DNA from: Irineochytrium annulatum
Taxonomy: Eukaryota; Chytridiomycota; Chytridiomycetes; Chytridiales; Chytridiaceae
Length of the DNA stretch: 30,672 nucleotides
Assembly: GCA_027600665.1 (NCBI GenBank)
Contig: JADGJL010000221.1
Coordinates: 1-30,672, forward strand
Direction of reading: 5' to 3'
Shown here in pieces: positions 1 to 10,424 of this stretch (its first letter is position 1; each line of letters opens with the position of its first letter). A program made the translations under genes and the position numbers. The notes beneath the pieces were generated by a model that worked only from the letters and a program-made list of their open reading frames with translations, had not been told where the DNA came from and ran no database searches.

Positions 1-347
1 GGTGGCTGCTAAATGAGGCAACTCCAATTGGTTCAAGTGGCTGTACTGGACTTGGTGAGCATTTGTATTGCACTTGAGCTTGGTTGGATACAATGATGTC
101 ACTGGCCTGGAGAAATCCTATAAAAAGGCCCACCTCCTTGCAGAGGAAGTAGTACTGATCATCCACCACTCTCTCCTGCTGCCTACCACTCTCTACACCA
201 CAACCCACATTCCACAACAGGTTGCTCTGTTGCTCTGGTGCTGGCCAGAAGCTAAGATGGTTCAGCCAGAGGCGACCAGGTACGTCTGAACGGAGACGAC
301 CCTCGGCGTAGCAGAATACAGCATCTTACCGGTGCGCAACGGCTCAT
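1..347 (+). other. LTR-like or promoter-like flank with TATA box
   Basis: No convincing gene is seen here. A textbook TATA box (tataaaaagg) lies at 119-128 on the plus strand. It is followed by a C/T/A-rich stretch (about 160-220) resembling the start region of a retrotransposon LTR transcript. The neighbouring copia coding remnant reads on the minus strand, so this TATA points the wrong way for that element's own LTR. It may belong to a second, oppositely oriented element or to an unrelated promoter. The minus-strand frame through about 250-345 keeps a weak match to the segment that follows copia RNase H (an IDLQLNE-like motif), so the copia remnant may reach into this interval. The LTR assignment is inference only. 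Confidence 0.3.
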
Positions 348-1593
348 TCAGTTGCAGGTCGATGGTGGCACACTAGGACAGAGTCTCTGGCGATCACGGA
401 TGAAGGCCAGATCGTCCATCCCCCCCAACACCGTTGTGCATGAACACAACGCGACGGCCTCCGACTCGGAAGAGGAAAGCGCTGCGATTGTCTGTTGCTG
501 GCACCGCCAGGTGATGGGAGTAGTACGTGTACGGATAACATATCCTGTCTGACTCCTCCCATTTGACCGATCGTCGTTGAACGTAGCGTCCACGTATGCG
601 TGAAGCTCCACGCCTCCGTTGCGGGTATACAATATGCCCATGTCCTTCGTACCTGACAGGTAGCGAAAGATTCTCATGACGCCACTCCAGTGCCGTTGAG
701 TTGGCCGCTCGCAATGACGTGCCAGAATGCTTACAGCGACAGCGATATCCAATCGCGTCGTGATTGCCGCAAACATCAGGGCACCAATTGCCGAACGGTA
801 GGGGAACCCAGAGTCCAAGGGGGCCTCGCCATCCTTGGCGGCCTCAAACGCTAATGTGTCTCTGACCATCGGCGTTGGTTTGGGTTTGCAGGTGCTCATG
901 TTGAACTTCGTTAACATGCGCTCGACGTAGGACTCCTGCGTCGCGAAGACCTCCCCTGTCTTCGTCCATCTGTACACTACAATGAGGCAGTGAGAGACGA
1001 CGACCAAGGTCGCAAATGCGGAACTCCGCGCGTACGACTGCCTTGGCCCACTCGATAGCTGCCTTGCTACCGGCAAATACCAAATCGTCAACATAGACGC
1101 AAATGGTGATCATGCCAACTACCTTGTCCCTTTCAACGTCGAGCTGGCGCGTGAAACAACAAGGATCACTCACAGTCTGTTTGAAGCCTTGCGCGAGCAA
1201 GTAGTCGGTGAGGCACTTGTACCACAAGCGTCCCGACTGCTTCAATCCATACAGTGCCATGAGTAGCAGCATGAAACGGGTCGAAAATCTCGAGAACCAC
1301 TGACGGCGTGGTGGCTCCTTAGCCTCAACCGTGATAGGGTCGAGCGTGACCACAACCCACTGCCTCACGAAGACGCCTCCACAGCCCAAAGGGAGATCTT
1401 GCCCCAACCGCTCGACCTTAAGCACCGCCGCCGTCGCCCACCCGTCGCGTGCACTTCGGCAGACTCCGGCTAAGAATGCGCATCTGAACCGCCAGGTCTT
1501 GAGGCTCCGCGACGGACGGCCGAGCTGAAAGCGGAAATAGGGGATGTAGGTGCCAGGCCTCACGTCGTTGAGAATGGATCTGGCGCAAAACAT
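348..1593 (-). pseudogene. Ty1/copia retrotransposon Pol remnant (RT and RNase H), frameshifted
   Basis: This is a decayed copia-class polyprotein. In the first frame (1593 to about 1000) the reverse transcriptase core is visible: ALYGLKQSGRLWY near residues 113-125, then VYVDDL near 166-171, which is the YVDD catalytic box, then a DLG motif. Sequence upstream of ALYGLKQ is not recognisable in frame. The reading then shifts to a second frame (about 1000 to 348) with the copia linker (PTPM), the TRxDIAxAVxxLxR segment, the RIFRYLxGT motif, an AYVDA RNase H acidic site and the ALSSSESEAVAL motif. Integrase, protease and Gag are absent. At least one frameshift and the missing 5' domains show it is dead. 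The right end abuts the F-box gene stop at 1614. The family call is secure; exact boundaries are not. Confidence 0.9.
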
Positions 1594-1613
1594 TCACATG
1601 AGCGCGGAGATGA

Positions 1614-2249
1614 TCACGGGCTTGGGGCTGATGCTAGACGAGCAAATGTCAACGGAGCATTAGTATGAAAGGACTGGAGGAAAAGCATGGGAGCAATGAA
1701 CCTGCCCGATATCCTCCAGAACTCCTCGGCCGCCTCATCCTCATCGCCCGCAAAGACTCCGAAACCGATGTGGAGCTCGGCGGCGAGGCGTAGGCGCGTC
1801 CGTCGCTCGCGTCGCTCAATCGCGACGTAGCGCCGGGCAGGCTTGAGGTCGACGTCAAGCCCTTCATCGAGCTTCGCGGCCCACTCCTGACCAGCAAATA
1901 ATCAATATAACCAGGAGACGTCAAGCGAGCTCGGAAGATTGCCTACCTTGCCGAACCGGTGAACGATCAGTTTCTGCCATAGAGCCGGAGATCCGACAAC
2001 GATGGAGAGAGATCGGCACGTGGCCGCGACACGACGGAGATATTTGGCTTCGAAGTACTCAGCAGTGCGGAGAAGGATCTCGGGCGGGAGAGAAGTAAAG
2101 GGGTCTTTGGTGCGCGGATGCGGCCGGCGGAGTGTGGAATGCAGGACGATGGCAGCGGTGACGACGACGCCAAGGGTGACGGTGGCGGTCACGGCAATCC
2201 GCGACATGGTTGCATCCAGTGTCTTCCTTGTGTTCAGGCTCTCGATCAT
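1614..2249 (-). CDS. F-box protein with N-terminal membrane anchor
   Basis: Two exons are proposed, 2249-1947 and 1886-1614, with a 60-nt intron (1887-1946, gtaggc...gtcag), giving 191 residues. The ATG at 2249 is the first in frame; a second at 2207 is also possible. Residues 18-37 form a hydrophobic helix (VTATVTLGVVVTAAIVL). Residues about 50-95 match the F-box pattern: SLPPEILLRTAEYF, then AATCRSLS and a conserved Trp in SPALWQKL. Known F-box proteins bind Skp1 in SCF ubiquitin ligases; the membrane anchor suggests a membrane-tethered adaptor, which is inference. The C-terminal half (exon 2) is charged with no recognised substrate-binding repeats. The splice is supported because it restores an open frame to the stop beside the copia remnant. 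The F-box call is fairly strong; the substrate is unknown. Confidence 0.7.
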
Positions 2250-2493
2250 CTGCCGTTTTGACACCCATTTTCACAAGCATTTTGTTAAAAACTTTTTGTA
2301 TATTTCGCACACTAAGAAGCTGTGCGATAGCTAACGAGCAATGCCCAACACAAGTTAGCACGACAAAACACGTAATCTTCCCTCAAGCCCACTCTCCCTG
2401 AACCAGCGGGTCGGCCGCAAACTCATCCGTCTGCAGCTCCAGCCTGACACAAGTCGTTAATTATCATGAAGCCGCAACACGCGAAACAGGATA

Positions 2494-3431
2494 TTATACT
2501 GACTCCTTGAAAATCCTCTGCGGGTCCTTCAAAGCCCTGATCCTCTTCCACTCCTCCGCCTCCCAATCCTCGATCCCGCTCTGCCTCTCAGCGGCATCGA
2601 ACTTCCCCTCGCTGCAGGCCACAAGCATCAGCTGAGCTCCCTCGTGATCCAGGAGCGACGTCGGGTGGGCCGGCGCGAACGTGCGACCGACAAAGTGCCG
2701 GAGCATCTCCTCCGGCCAGTGGTCCGCGCGCTCGGCGTCGAGACCCGGGGCCAGCTTGGGCACGGAGGGGCTCTTGACGCAGACGATGAAGGAGCCTTTC
2801 ACTTGGATGTTGAGGTCGTGTTGGACCTTGCCTGTTGATCATGTCGATCAACAACCCCGCAGTTCAATAATGAAGTAAAAGCACACTCACCAATTTTCGT
2901 CAACCCCGGCAACCTAAGCTCGTAACAAAGATGCGTAAACCCGTCCTCCACAACGACGGCATAAACGCCCGCCCCGCACGGCCTGGCGGCATGCAGCGTC
3001 CTCGTTCCTCTAGTGGCGGTCTCATACGTCCTCGTGTACAGCGGCTCCATGACGGTCGCCAGCGAGTTCCCGACACGGTCGACGAAGGCCCAGGTGCTGT
3101 GGCTGCGGTCCGCGGGCGCTCCGTCCGGGTTGATGGCGACGTAGGTCCGTTTGCCGACCCTGGCGGGCTCAGGGAGAGCTTTGGACGAAACAGTGATGAG
3201 GCGGGCGGTGCCAGCCGAGAGCCCTGTGGCGGGTACGAGAATGAGGTGTAGGCGCTGCACATGGAAGGCGGCGGTGACGTGCTCGTCGTCGACGCGCTGT
3301 TGAGGAGCATGAGAAGACACCGGGAAGACGAGGGGGCAGGGAAAACTCACGGGACGGTAGAAGAAGTAGATGTGGCCGCGCTCGATGGTGTCGGCGCCTT
3401 CCGCCTTCGTCTCCGGGCTCGAGCGCAACAT
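2494..3431 (-). CDS. Conserved protein of unknown function (IYFFYRPRV family)
   Basis: Three exons are proposed: 3431-3351, 3296-2891 and 2831-2494, with introns of 54 nt (3297-3350) and 59 nt (2832-2890), giving 274 residues. The first splice joins GHIYFFYRP to RVDDEH, forming a motif I recall from short uncharacterised bacterial proteins that begin with a G-x-IYFFYRPRV strand, followed by a segment ending in a WAFVDxV-like stretch. The second splice gives TKIGKVQHDLNIQVKGSFIV. The C-terminal part (EEMLRHFVGRTFAPAHPTSL, then LLDHEGAQLML) matches the same recalled pattern. There is no signal peptide or membrane helix and no catalytic motif I can name. It probably acts as a soluble cytosolic protein. 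The family resemblance is from memory and needs a profile search. A minus-strand ATG at 3431 is the first in frame. Confidence 0.7.
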
Positions 3432-3473
3432 CGCGGTGGAGGTTTATTGCAACTGTGGAGAATTCGACCTTCT

Positions 3474-3666
3474 TGTCAGTGGTTTTATTAATATGTCCAG
3501 TGATCAGCGCCCACGCGGTCCAGGGACTCACTATGCTTTGACGGCTATGCCGTGAGCACTGAGCGCATCATGAGGTCGGTTGCATTGGGAAATTCTCCAA
3601 TTGTCAGTAGTTATGTCAAGTGATCGTCCCCCATCGCCGAGCTTCCGGAAACTCCACTATGCATTG
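3474..3666 (+). repeat. Diverged direct duplication, two units of about 66 bp
   Basis: Unit A is 3474-3540 and unit B is 3601-3666. Both begin TTGTCAGT, share TATGTC followed by AGTGATC, then a CCCA-CG-rich middle, and end in CACTATGC followed by TTG. Several mismatches and small gaps show it is old. Unit A lies just upstream of the start codon at 3431, so it sits in that gene's promoter or 5' leader. Confidence 0.5.
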
Positions 3667-3679
3667 CGCGTGCAATGCA
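3660..3679. repeat. Near-perfect 20-bp palindrome
   Basis: The sequence tgcattgcgcgtgcaatgca pairs TGCATTGC with GCAATGCA around a 4-bp centre. A further copy of the core (atgcaatgcat) lies at 3699-3709. It overlaps the end of duplication unit B. It could be a protein-binding site or chance. No function is claimed. Confidence 0.4.
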
Positions 3680-3939
3680 GAGTGGCGTATTCGGACATAT
3701 GCAATGCATTATTGAGTTTTCGCATGCTTTGTATGCAGGAGCGTGAATGTCGTGTAAATGTTTTCAGCGTAGAACCATGTCGGGAACTCCAATCAACTCC
3801 AAACAATACATTTACCAAGCACGTTACGATATGAAAGCCATGAGGTTCTGCATTTTCTGCGCAGCCCTATCTCACTTGTAAATCAGAAAAACTCCTCGGC
3901 ATCAGTATGGAGTATGGCGTTGCCTGTTGAGATTTCACA

Positions 3940-4014
3940 TCATCGAGCTCGCTGCTCGTCTTCCTCCTCATCAGAGAAAAAGGGCTCGATTTCCTCGACG
4001 AAGGGATGCAAGCC
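3940..4014 (-). other. Orphan acidic reading frame, possible terminal exon
   Basis: A short minus-strand frame ends in FVEEIEPFFSDEEEDEQRAR and a stop at 3940-3942. Its upstream edge, near 4012-4020, contains AG dinucleotides that could act as splice acceptors. The composition looks like a genuine acidic protein tail. It lies about 400 bp downstream of the proposed DRC8 stop and could be an alternative last exon of DRC8, a remnant of another gene, or chance. I could not connect it to an upstream exon with confidence. Confidence 0.25.
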
Positions 4015-4408
4015 GCTTGCTAGCTCATGGACTTTAGAAAATGCTCAAATATACAAACGTGAAACAGTAGCCCACGAACCAACGCAAGAACTTCAGCTGT
4101 TTAAAAATGCGTACTGTGTACAATGTCTACGTTAGGTTCGGAGCTTTGTCGTCGTTTTTATGCTCATCTTTATATTGGACGAAAATCCAACTCTCACAGC
4201 TAACGAAACCCTAGCACAAGCAGTAGCTAAATACTCGCACGACACTATCAACGCCTGCACAAGCTCTTTATTTTTAATTTCCAGAAATCCACCTTTTTGC
4301 AAAAAGCCTTGATCTCCAACCCGCAGACGCCAATCAGCTACAATTCCGGATGTCAACAGGTACAGCATGCCGTATGTAGCCAAGCAATTCGTCCGCCACG
4401 CTAAGCGT

Positions 4409-5423
4409 TCATCCGCTTTCGACGTGCAAGAACGAAACGAAGTCTGTTATCATAGGAATGTTAAATAGGATGCAGTCACGAGGAAACGGTACTACGATGC
4501 GCTCCGAACCTTCGTAGTAGACCCTGTTGTTGGTAGGATCGGTCGAGGCCTTGTATGCATCTCAGGGTTAGGTTTAAATACGTAACTGCCGGACTCCTCA
4601 CATTTAGCATCTCCTCTACCTCCTCCTGGGAGAAAGCCTCGCCTTCAGTCGTCATAAATTTTCGCAACTCATCCGGTGTCAGGAACCCCTTCTTCTCGAC
4701 GTCCAGCGTCTGCATTCACCACCATGAGTACAAAGTGCCCAGAGGCGAAGAAACCAAACGTAAGCTCACCAAAAAAGCGCGATACAAGAGTTCCTCGTCA
4801 AATCGGACGATATTGTCGTTTTTGATGACGTTTGTGGCCACCTTGGAGAATTTGTCGAACTGCACATATCCTGAGGGCTCCTCTTCCTCCATCTGCGACG
4901 AGGCACATTCAGTATCCGACCACTCTCTCAAGCATGACTGCAAATACACGAGGAAAACCTCCTTAATCCATGATCGTAGCTGCTCCTCGGACGGGCACAG
5001 TCCAAGAGATCGAAGGATCGTCCCAACCTCCCTGGCTATCACACAGTTCAGCAATCAACCAGTCGACGGTGAGGTGCACAAAGTGACGCGTACCATCGCA
5101 AGTTCCGTTTCCGGCTTGGTCGAAAGTTTCGAAAGCTGTTGTAAATAAGAAGATAAAAATGCGAACGCGATAGAAATAAAGGCTGCAACAGGAAACTGAA
5201 AGCAACAGCAAATGCTCTACTAACCTGCTTTAATCCGTTTTGCTAGGGTGGAATCAAGCGGAGGAGGCGGTGGCACGGCCGGTGCGGCGGACGCCGACGG
5301 CTGGGCCGACCCAGGTGCCGAGGAGGACTGCGGCTGCGCGGATTGCTGCGGCGGGGTTGTGGGATTTGGCTGCATCATCGGATCCCCGGTCACGGCGGGA
5401 CTGGCGGGAGCCTGCACCTGCAT
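4409..5423 (-). CDS. DRC8: Dynein regulatory complex protein 8 (EFCAB2 family)
   Basis: Six exons are proposed: 5423-5225, 5135-5094, 5035-4959, 4892-4770, 4709-4602 and 4549-4409, with introns of 89, 58, 66, 60 and 52 nt, giving 229 residues. DRC8 is an EF-hand subunit of the nexin-dynein regulatory complex of motile cilia. After a Pro/Ala/Gln-rich leader of about 60 residues come AFETFDQAGNGTCDAREVG, TILRSLGLCPSEEQLRSWI, EEEEPSGYVQFDKFSK, LTLDVEKKGFLTPDELRKFM and FSQEEVEEMLN, in the order known for EFCAB2. EF-hand loops are degenerate in places, as is usual for this family. The C-terminus after VYYEGSE does not match the usual ending, so the last exon may be wrong. The gene is divergent from RMND5. 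It strongly implies a flagellated organism. Confidence 0.9.
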
Positions 5424-5657
5424 CGGGATCGCGAGCGGGGATGCGGTAGGGCTTGAGCGAGCTGGTGGTCAACTTTTTATTGCAAACAATCAAACTCAAG
5501 CATCGCGACGGCCTGCCCGCCTGGACCACGGACCACCGACGACTCGACGAGATCCGCGGAGAACGAGGATCGACTAAAACGAGCTGCAGCCTAGTCGCTG
5601 TCGTCCGCCGGAAGCATTGGCTCATAGCCGGGAGGCGCTCTTCCCAGATCGGTTGGA
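5424..5657. promoter_or_regulatory. Divergent promoter region DRC8 / RMND5
   Basis: These 234 bp separate the start codons of two head-to-head genes, DRC8 (minus) and RMND5 (plus). They must hold both promoters and 5' leaders. I do not see a clear TATA box. Regulation by a shared element is inference. Confidence 0.5.
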
Positions 5658-7596
5658 ATGGAGAGCTCCGCCAGCAACATCCCTGGATCCGTCAACGCCA
5701 GGGCGGCCTTTGCTACGGCGATGGCCCCGGCTCCGGCCCCCCCGCCGCCATTGAACACCGCGGCTTCCAACGCCTCCGCGGTGCCCAATGGCGGTGCCGC
5801 CACAAGCACCACCGCTGCATCCGCGACCTCATTCTCGGTTCAGCTCAGCAAGGAATTTGAGAAGGTCATCAAGCGGCAGAAGACCTGCGCGGATCAGACG
5901 AATGAGCGGATTGATAAGCTCATTGCCGATGTGGAGGTCATGAAGGCATCATTGATCATGACGACGCAGGCCAATCTACACCAGCAAGGTGATCCGGCGG
6001 CCGCACCAGTGCAGTCACAGCAGCAGCCCCACGCGTCCCCAGCGGCCGAATCCGCCGCGATCATGGCCGCCGCCGCGCACCTCGCCTCCATCACCAAGGA
6101 GGCCCACACCCACATCGCCGAATCCCACCGCGAGCTCTATTCGGCCCTTTCGAAGTACACGAAGCAGGTCGACAAGCGGTTTAACCTCATCCGTCCGACA
6201 CCGCTACCCGCCGCAACCTCCGCCACCACCCCGGCGGCCGCGGCCCACACCCCGGCCTCCGTCAACGCCGGCAGCGCCATGACGGGCACGCCGATCACGC
6301 CCGCCGGTGCCGGATCGGCCACGTCCGTACAGCCGCCCGTCATCCCCGGGTCAGCAACGAATGCCAACCCGCTTGACCTGGACTCGATCTGGGACCCGCG
6401 GGCGCTCGAGGGTCCTGAGAAGGGGGAGGCGCTAAACCGGGCGGTCGCGCTGCATTTCATGCGGGAGGGGCGCTTTGACCTTGCGGATATGTTTGCGGGT
6501 GAGAGTGGGCTGCCGCAGGGTCTCACCGGCGAGACGAGGGTCCGGTTCAGGGAGATGTATCAGATTCTGGAGGGACTGAGGAGCGGGAAGATGACGAAGG
6601 CGATAGAGTGGTGCGAGCTTAGGTCGAAACAGCTGCAGGCACTTGGAAGCGCGCTGGAGTTCCAGCTGCTGAGGCTTCGGTTCATTCAGATCCTTTTGGG
6701 CGGGAGCGTGCCGTCGCATGGGGTTGGAGAGGGAATGGATTTCAAGACGGAGGCGGATGGGATGGACCGGATGGTGGAAGAGCCTATCTTGGACGGGAGG
6801 GTATCAAGGAACGATAACAGAGGGGCGAAGGTGGAGGGGGGCGTGAAGAATGCGGGTAGGGAGAATGCGGATAGGGCGTTAGCATATGCTAGGACGGCTT
6901 TTGGGAAGTTCTTTGGTTCGCAAAAGAAAGGTGAGAATTTTGCTTAATGTTTTTTTGTTGTCAATTTTACCTTGGCTAGCTTTTGCTCGAATTTCGGCGT
7001 CTTAAAGCGCTAAGGTGTATTTACATCGTTGTTACAGAAATTCAACGGCTAATGACCGCTGTGCTCTACCCGTCGTACTCCCGACTTGCGCGATCGCCCT
7101 ATGCGGATCTTCTCGATCCGAACCTGCTGCCGGACATCCAGACGACCTTCACCCGGGATTTCTGCAGGCTCATGGGCCTGCCGTCCGACTCCCCGCTGCT
7201 GACGTCCGTCACCATAGGCGTCAACGCGCTCCCGACCATTGTGAAGATGTCGAGCGTGTTACGGGATAAGGGCGAGCTTGGGAAGTCGCAGAGGACCGAG
7301 CTGCCTATTGAGATACCGTTGTTAGACTCGCAGAGGTGCGCGCTTACTCCATAGTGGATATAATTTTGACGCAAGTGTTAACCTATCTGTTGCCCAGATT
7401 CCACTCCGTCTTCACCTGCCCCGTCAGCAAGGAGCAGGCAACTGAAGACAATCCACCCATGATGATGGTGTGCGGGCACGTGATCTGCAAGGAGAGCTTG
7501 GGGAGGATGAGCAAGGGCAGCGCCGCGGCGAGGATCAAGTGCCCTTATTGTCCCTCCGAGAGCGCTGCGGCTCAGTCTGTGCGGGTATACTTCTGA
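5658..7596 (+). CDS. RMND5: RMND5/GID2-type RING E3 ubiquitin ligase subunit
   Basis: Three exons are proposed: 5658-6930, 7038-7335 and 7398-7596, with introns of 107 and 62 nt, giving 589 residues. This is the catalytic RING subunit of the GID/CTLH ubiquitin ligase, which in yeast degrades gluconeogenic enzymes. A Pro/Ala-rich N-terminus is followed by a helical region (60-175), another disordered linker, a LisH motif at about 257-285 ([20 protein letters not shown]), CTLH at about 295-350 ([20 protein letters not shown]), a CRA segment ending in exon 2 and the degenerate RING at the end: CPVSKEQ, then [16 protein letters not shown] and KCPYCP. The splices join QKK to EIQRLM and DSQ to RFHSVFTCP. 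It is longer than typical RMND5 because of the Ala/Pro-rich insertions. Confidence 0.95.
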
Positions 7597-8154
7597 GTCT
7601 TCCGTCAGTATTCAGGCTTGCCGACTGCAATTTTGGGATACTGATGATTATAGAGCTTGTTGGTAGAAGCGGTGATTAGAAAATCTACACCTTCGTCGCC
7701 TTGCATATTCCGTCCACTCCCCTTTTTGAGGCTTGCGGAAGAAGGTGGGGGAACGGGAATGTAGAACATATCTCACGTAGAGAGGTGGCCGCATTTCACT
7801 TGCATACCGGCGCAATGTCGCATTAATACTTCTGTATGTTGTTGTGGGTATATCGTATTCCTTCGGTTGCTATTTTTTTGGAGTCGTCTCGCATTCAGTC
7901 TGCAAATAATATATAATATGAAAGGATAATGTGTCCTTTGTGTTGTCGGCTTGCGCGTAGTGTGGCAGTGCAAGCGTACTTGTATGTGCACCTTCCCAAT
8001 GGCGCTTAAATGGTTGTTTGTAAATGAGTATGATTGAAACAAACAGCTTGGTTTATTGGAAAGATATAAATACAGTATAAAATCTTAAATGTAACAAGGG
8101 GTTTTGAATGATGTAGCAAACCGCATAGACAGAACTAGTAACAAATGAAATTTA
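7597..8154. other. Convergent intergenic region, 3' flanks
   Basis: This is the interval between the stops of RMND5 (plus) and pirin (minus). It is AT-rich in parts and holds the two 3' UTRs. No recognisable gene is present. Confidence 0.6.
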
Positions 8155-9511
8155 TCAGGTTCGGATTTCGGGTGCGATCAGACCGAACTTGCCGCTCTTG
8201 TAGTCAATGAACGCCTGCTTGATCTCTTCCTCCGTGTCTGTAATATCTTAGCGTCAGCATTCGAAACTAAGCTAAGGAATCAAGGGGATGATTTAACAAA
8301 ATACTCACTCATAACAAACGGCCCATATCTTGCCATCGGCTCATCCAGCGGCTCCCCACCAGCCAGAAGAACCATAAGATTCTCCTCCGCGTCCTCCGGG
8401 CACTCTATCACGATGCCACTCGTCCCCACCTCCCCGAGGTTCCCGTGCTCCCTGGCGTATCGAACCATATCGCCCATCACGGCCGCCTTCCCGCCAAACA
8501 CGCCCTTCCCGCGGATCAAGTAGCAGAACAGGTTCCACCCCTCCGTCTTGACCTGCCACGTCACCTTCGCCCCTGGTTTGAGGATGTAATGCGCCATCAC
8601 GATCGGGCTCTCGGTCTCGATCTGGGCCTTGACGCCATGCGCCTCCCCAGCGATCACGTTGCACCAGGCCAACTCCTTGCCCTCCGGGCTCTTCAGCAGC
8701 ATCTTGGGCAGCCGCTCGGGCGCGTAGTCCTGGTACCGCGGCCGCTTCATCTTCCGGCTCGCGCGGAGATTGACCCAGATCTGGAAGCCCTCGACGATCC
8801 CGCCCGTCTTGGAGAAGGCCTCCGTAGGCCGCTCGTCGTGCACCACGCCCGCGCCGGCCGTCATCCATTGGACCCAACCCGGGTGCATGTGGCCGGTATA
8901 GCCTTGGGAGTCCTTGTGGACGGACTCACCGGCGAGGTTGTAGGAAACCGTTTCGAAGCCTGTTTTTTGATGTCGGTTTAGCTATCTGCGTCGCAAGTCG
9001 AAAAGAAAGGAGTACACCGATAAGCTTACCTCGATGAGGGTGCTCCGGGGCGCCAGGGAACTCATACGGTTTGTAATCCTTTGGCCCCAGATGGTCCACC
9101 ATCAAGAACGGGTCGACCTGTTGCAACGAACGCGTCGGGAACGGCCGCCGCACCATGAAGCCACCGCCCTCCTTGAAGATGCCCGACGTGACGCGGTCTA
9201 TTTTACCCCGCGGGGAATAAATTAGACGGAAAGCGACAATACGAGACCAAAAGTGGCCCTCAGTACAAAGCTGAAGGAAACGATATGAAAGAATTTAAAT
9301 CCGAACCAGTAATGGGCCTGGCCACGAGCTTAGCCTGCTCAGCGGGGTCGAGTGTGATCTCCTGGTCCCAGTAAGTTGGGAACGTGTAGTCGCCGAACTG
9401 CTGCCTCTTGCTTGCGTTGGTCATCATGGCGTTTGGCGGTGTGGAGGTGATGATGTTGCGCCGTGCGTTGACGATTGGGGCGCGGAGAAGTTGGGAAGGC
9501 CGAAGAAGCAT
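8155..9511 (-). CDS. Pirin family protein
   Basis: Four exons are proposed: 9511-9307, 9197-9030, 8959-8309 and 8237-8155, with introns of 109, 70 and 71 nt, giving 368 residues. Pirins are bicupin, iron-binding proteins; some are quercetin dioxygenases and others transcription cofactors. The spliced protein has [20 protein letters not shown], then HPHRGFETVSY carrying metal-ligand histidines, then [14 protein letters not shown] carrying the third His and the Glu, so all four usual iron ligands appear intact. The second cupin and the C-terminal [19 protein letters not shown] follow the family. The N-terminus from the ATG at 9511 ([20 protein letters not shown]) is basic and lacks acidic residues, like a mitochondrial presequence; the ATG near 9430 would remove it. 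Substrate cannot be told from sequence. Confidence 0.93.
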
Positions 9512-10424
9512 ACACTCGAACGGACGTGTGTTGCCAAGAAGGCCTGCCTTCTTATAGGGATTCGGGGTCCGCGCGCGCGACGGTGAGGAGCCTTTGGGCT
9601 CGCGATTTGTCAAGTTTGGAGCAGGAGTTCGGAGTTCCATTGAGGAAGCAAATGGCGTGGCGCGGTGGATTGGATATTAGGTCCTCAACTGCCGTCTCGA
9701 AAGACTGCAAAGAAAGCTTCTTCAACCTTCGCCGCAGAAACTCAAGTTGCCGCACCCATCCTGCACGACGACGTCTCATCGACCTGCGGTCCTTTGCCGC
9801 CTGCACCGCCGAGGCGAGGAGCTCCCCGCCCCGCTCCTCTGGTCTCGAGCGGGAACACATGACCTGAGGAGGGCCAGGCCAGCGACGACCGCGCGCCGTG
9901 GTCAACGGTTTGGAAGCTGGCTCGCTACCTGCCATCCATTTGAATCCATGGACTGCCGTCCCGGGCGAGCATGTCGGCAACACGGCAGGACGTTGACGCA
10001 ACTGTCCGTCAGCTTACGCTTGCGTTTCTCTGAAATTACACCACAGCGCTGTCGGCGGGTTGGCTTATGCCCGACTTTATGTGCGGTTTACCGTTATGGT
10101 GAATTCCCTTCCGGTTTGTTTTTTTATCTCTAGCTGGCAAAAACCATTCTTCAGGCTTTAGCGTGAGAACAGAGTGGTTGGTGTAATAGTACACCCCCAG
10201 TCTAGAAAAACGAGAATGCGGGGAAGGTCGCCAGAAAAATAAGTGGGATCTTGTGGGTTTTATCTAAGTATATGTTGGGCTCGCACTTCAGAAGGTACCG
10301 GGACACGTTGTCAGCATTCTGTGTTGTGACGACTAAAGCTACCAGAACCTTGGTCGGGATGGATGCTATGCAGGTGCCTGCAAGACGCAGGTTTTCTCGC
10401 GCAACGCTGCTGTCGCGACTGACA
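9512..10424. other. Intergenic region upstream of pirin, no supported gene
   Basis: Open frames exist on both strands between about 9550 and 10000 (one is a basic Arg/Leu-rich minus-strand frame), but none has an ATG start plus recognisable domain. They fit chance frames in GC-rich DNA. The interval includes the pirin promoter. Confidence 0.5.

Larger units (their letters stand above)
3432..4408. other. Intergenic region without a supported gene
   Basis: No gene is supported. The region carries the promoter side of the 3431 gene and the 3' flank of DRC8. It contains a diverged direct duplication (3474-3540 versus 3601-3666), a near-palindrome (3660-3679) and a short acidic minus-strand frame (3940-4014), each listed separately. 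Other open frames here are short and low-complexity, with no recognisable motifs. Confidence 0.6.

Noticed and set aside
3914..4135. 73-codon plus-strand Ser-rich frame
   Set aside because: Antisense to the acidic minus-strand frame; the Ser run is the complement of Asp/Glu codons.
8445..8981. 178-codon plus-strand open frame
   Set aside because: Antisense to the pirin cupin exon; no motifs.
9552..10001. 149-codon minus-strand frame upstream of pirin
   Set aside because: It begins without ATG, is Arg-rich and competes with equally plausible plus-strand frames; nothing recognised.
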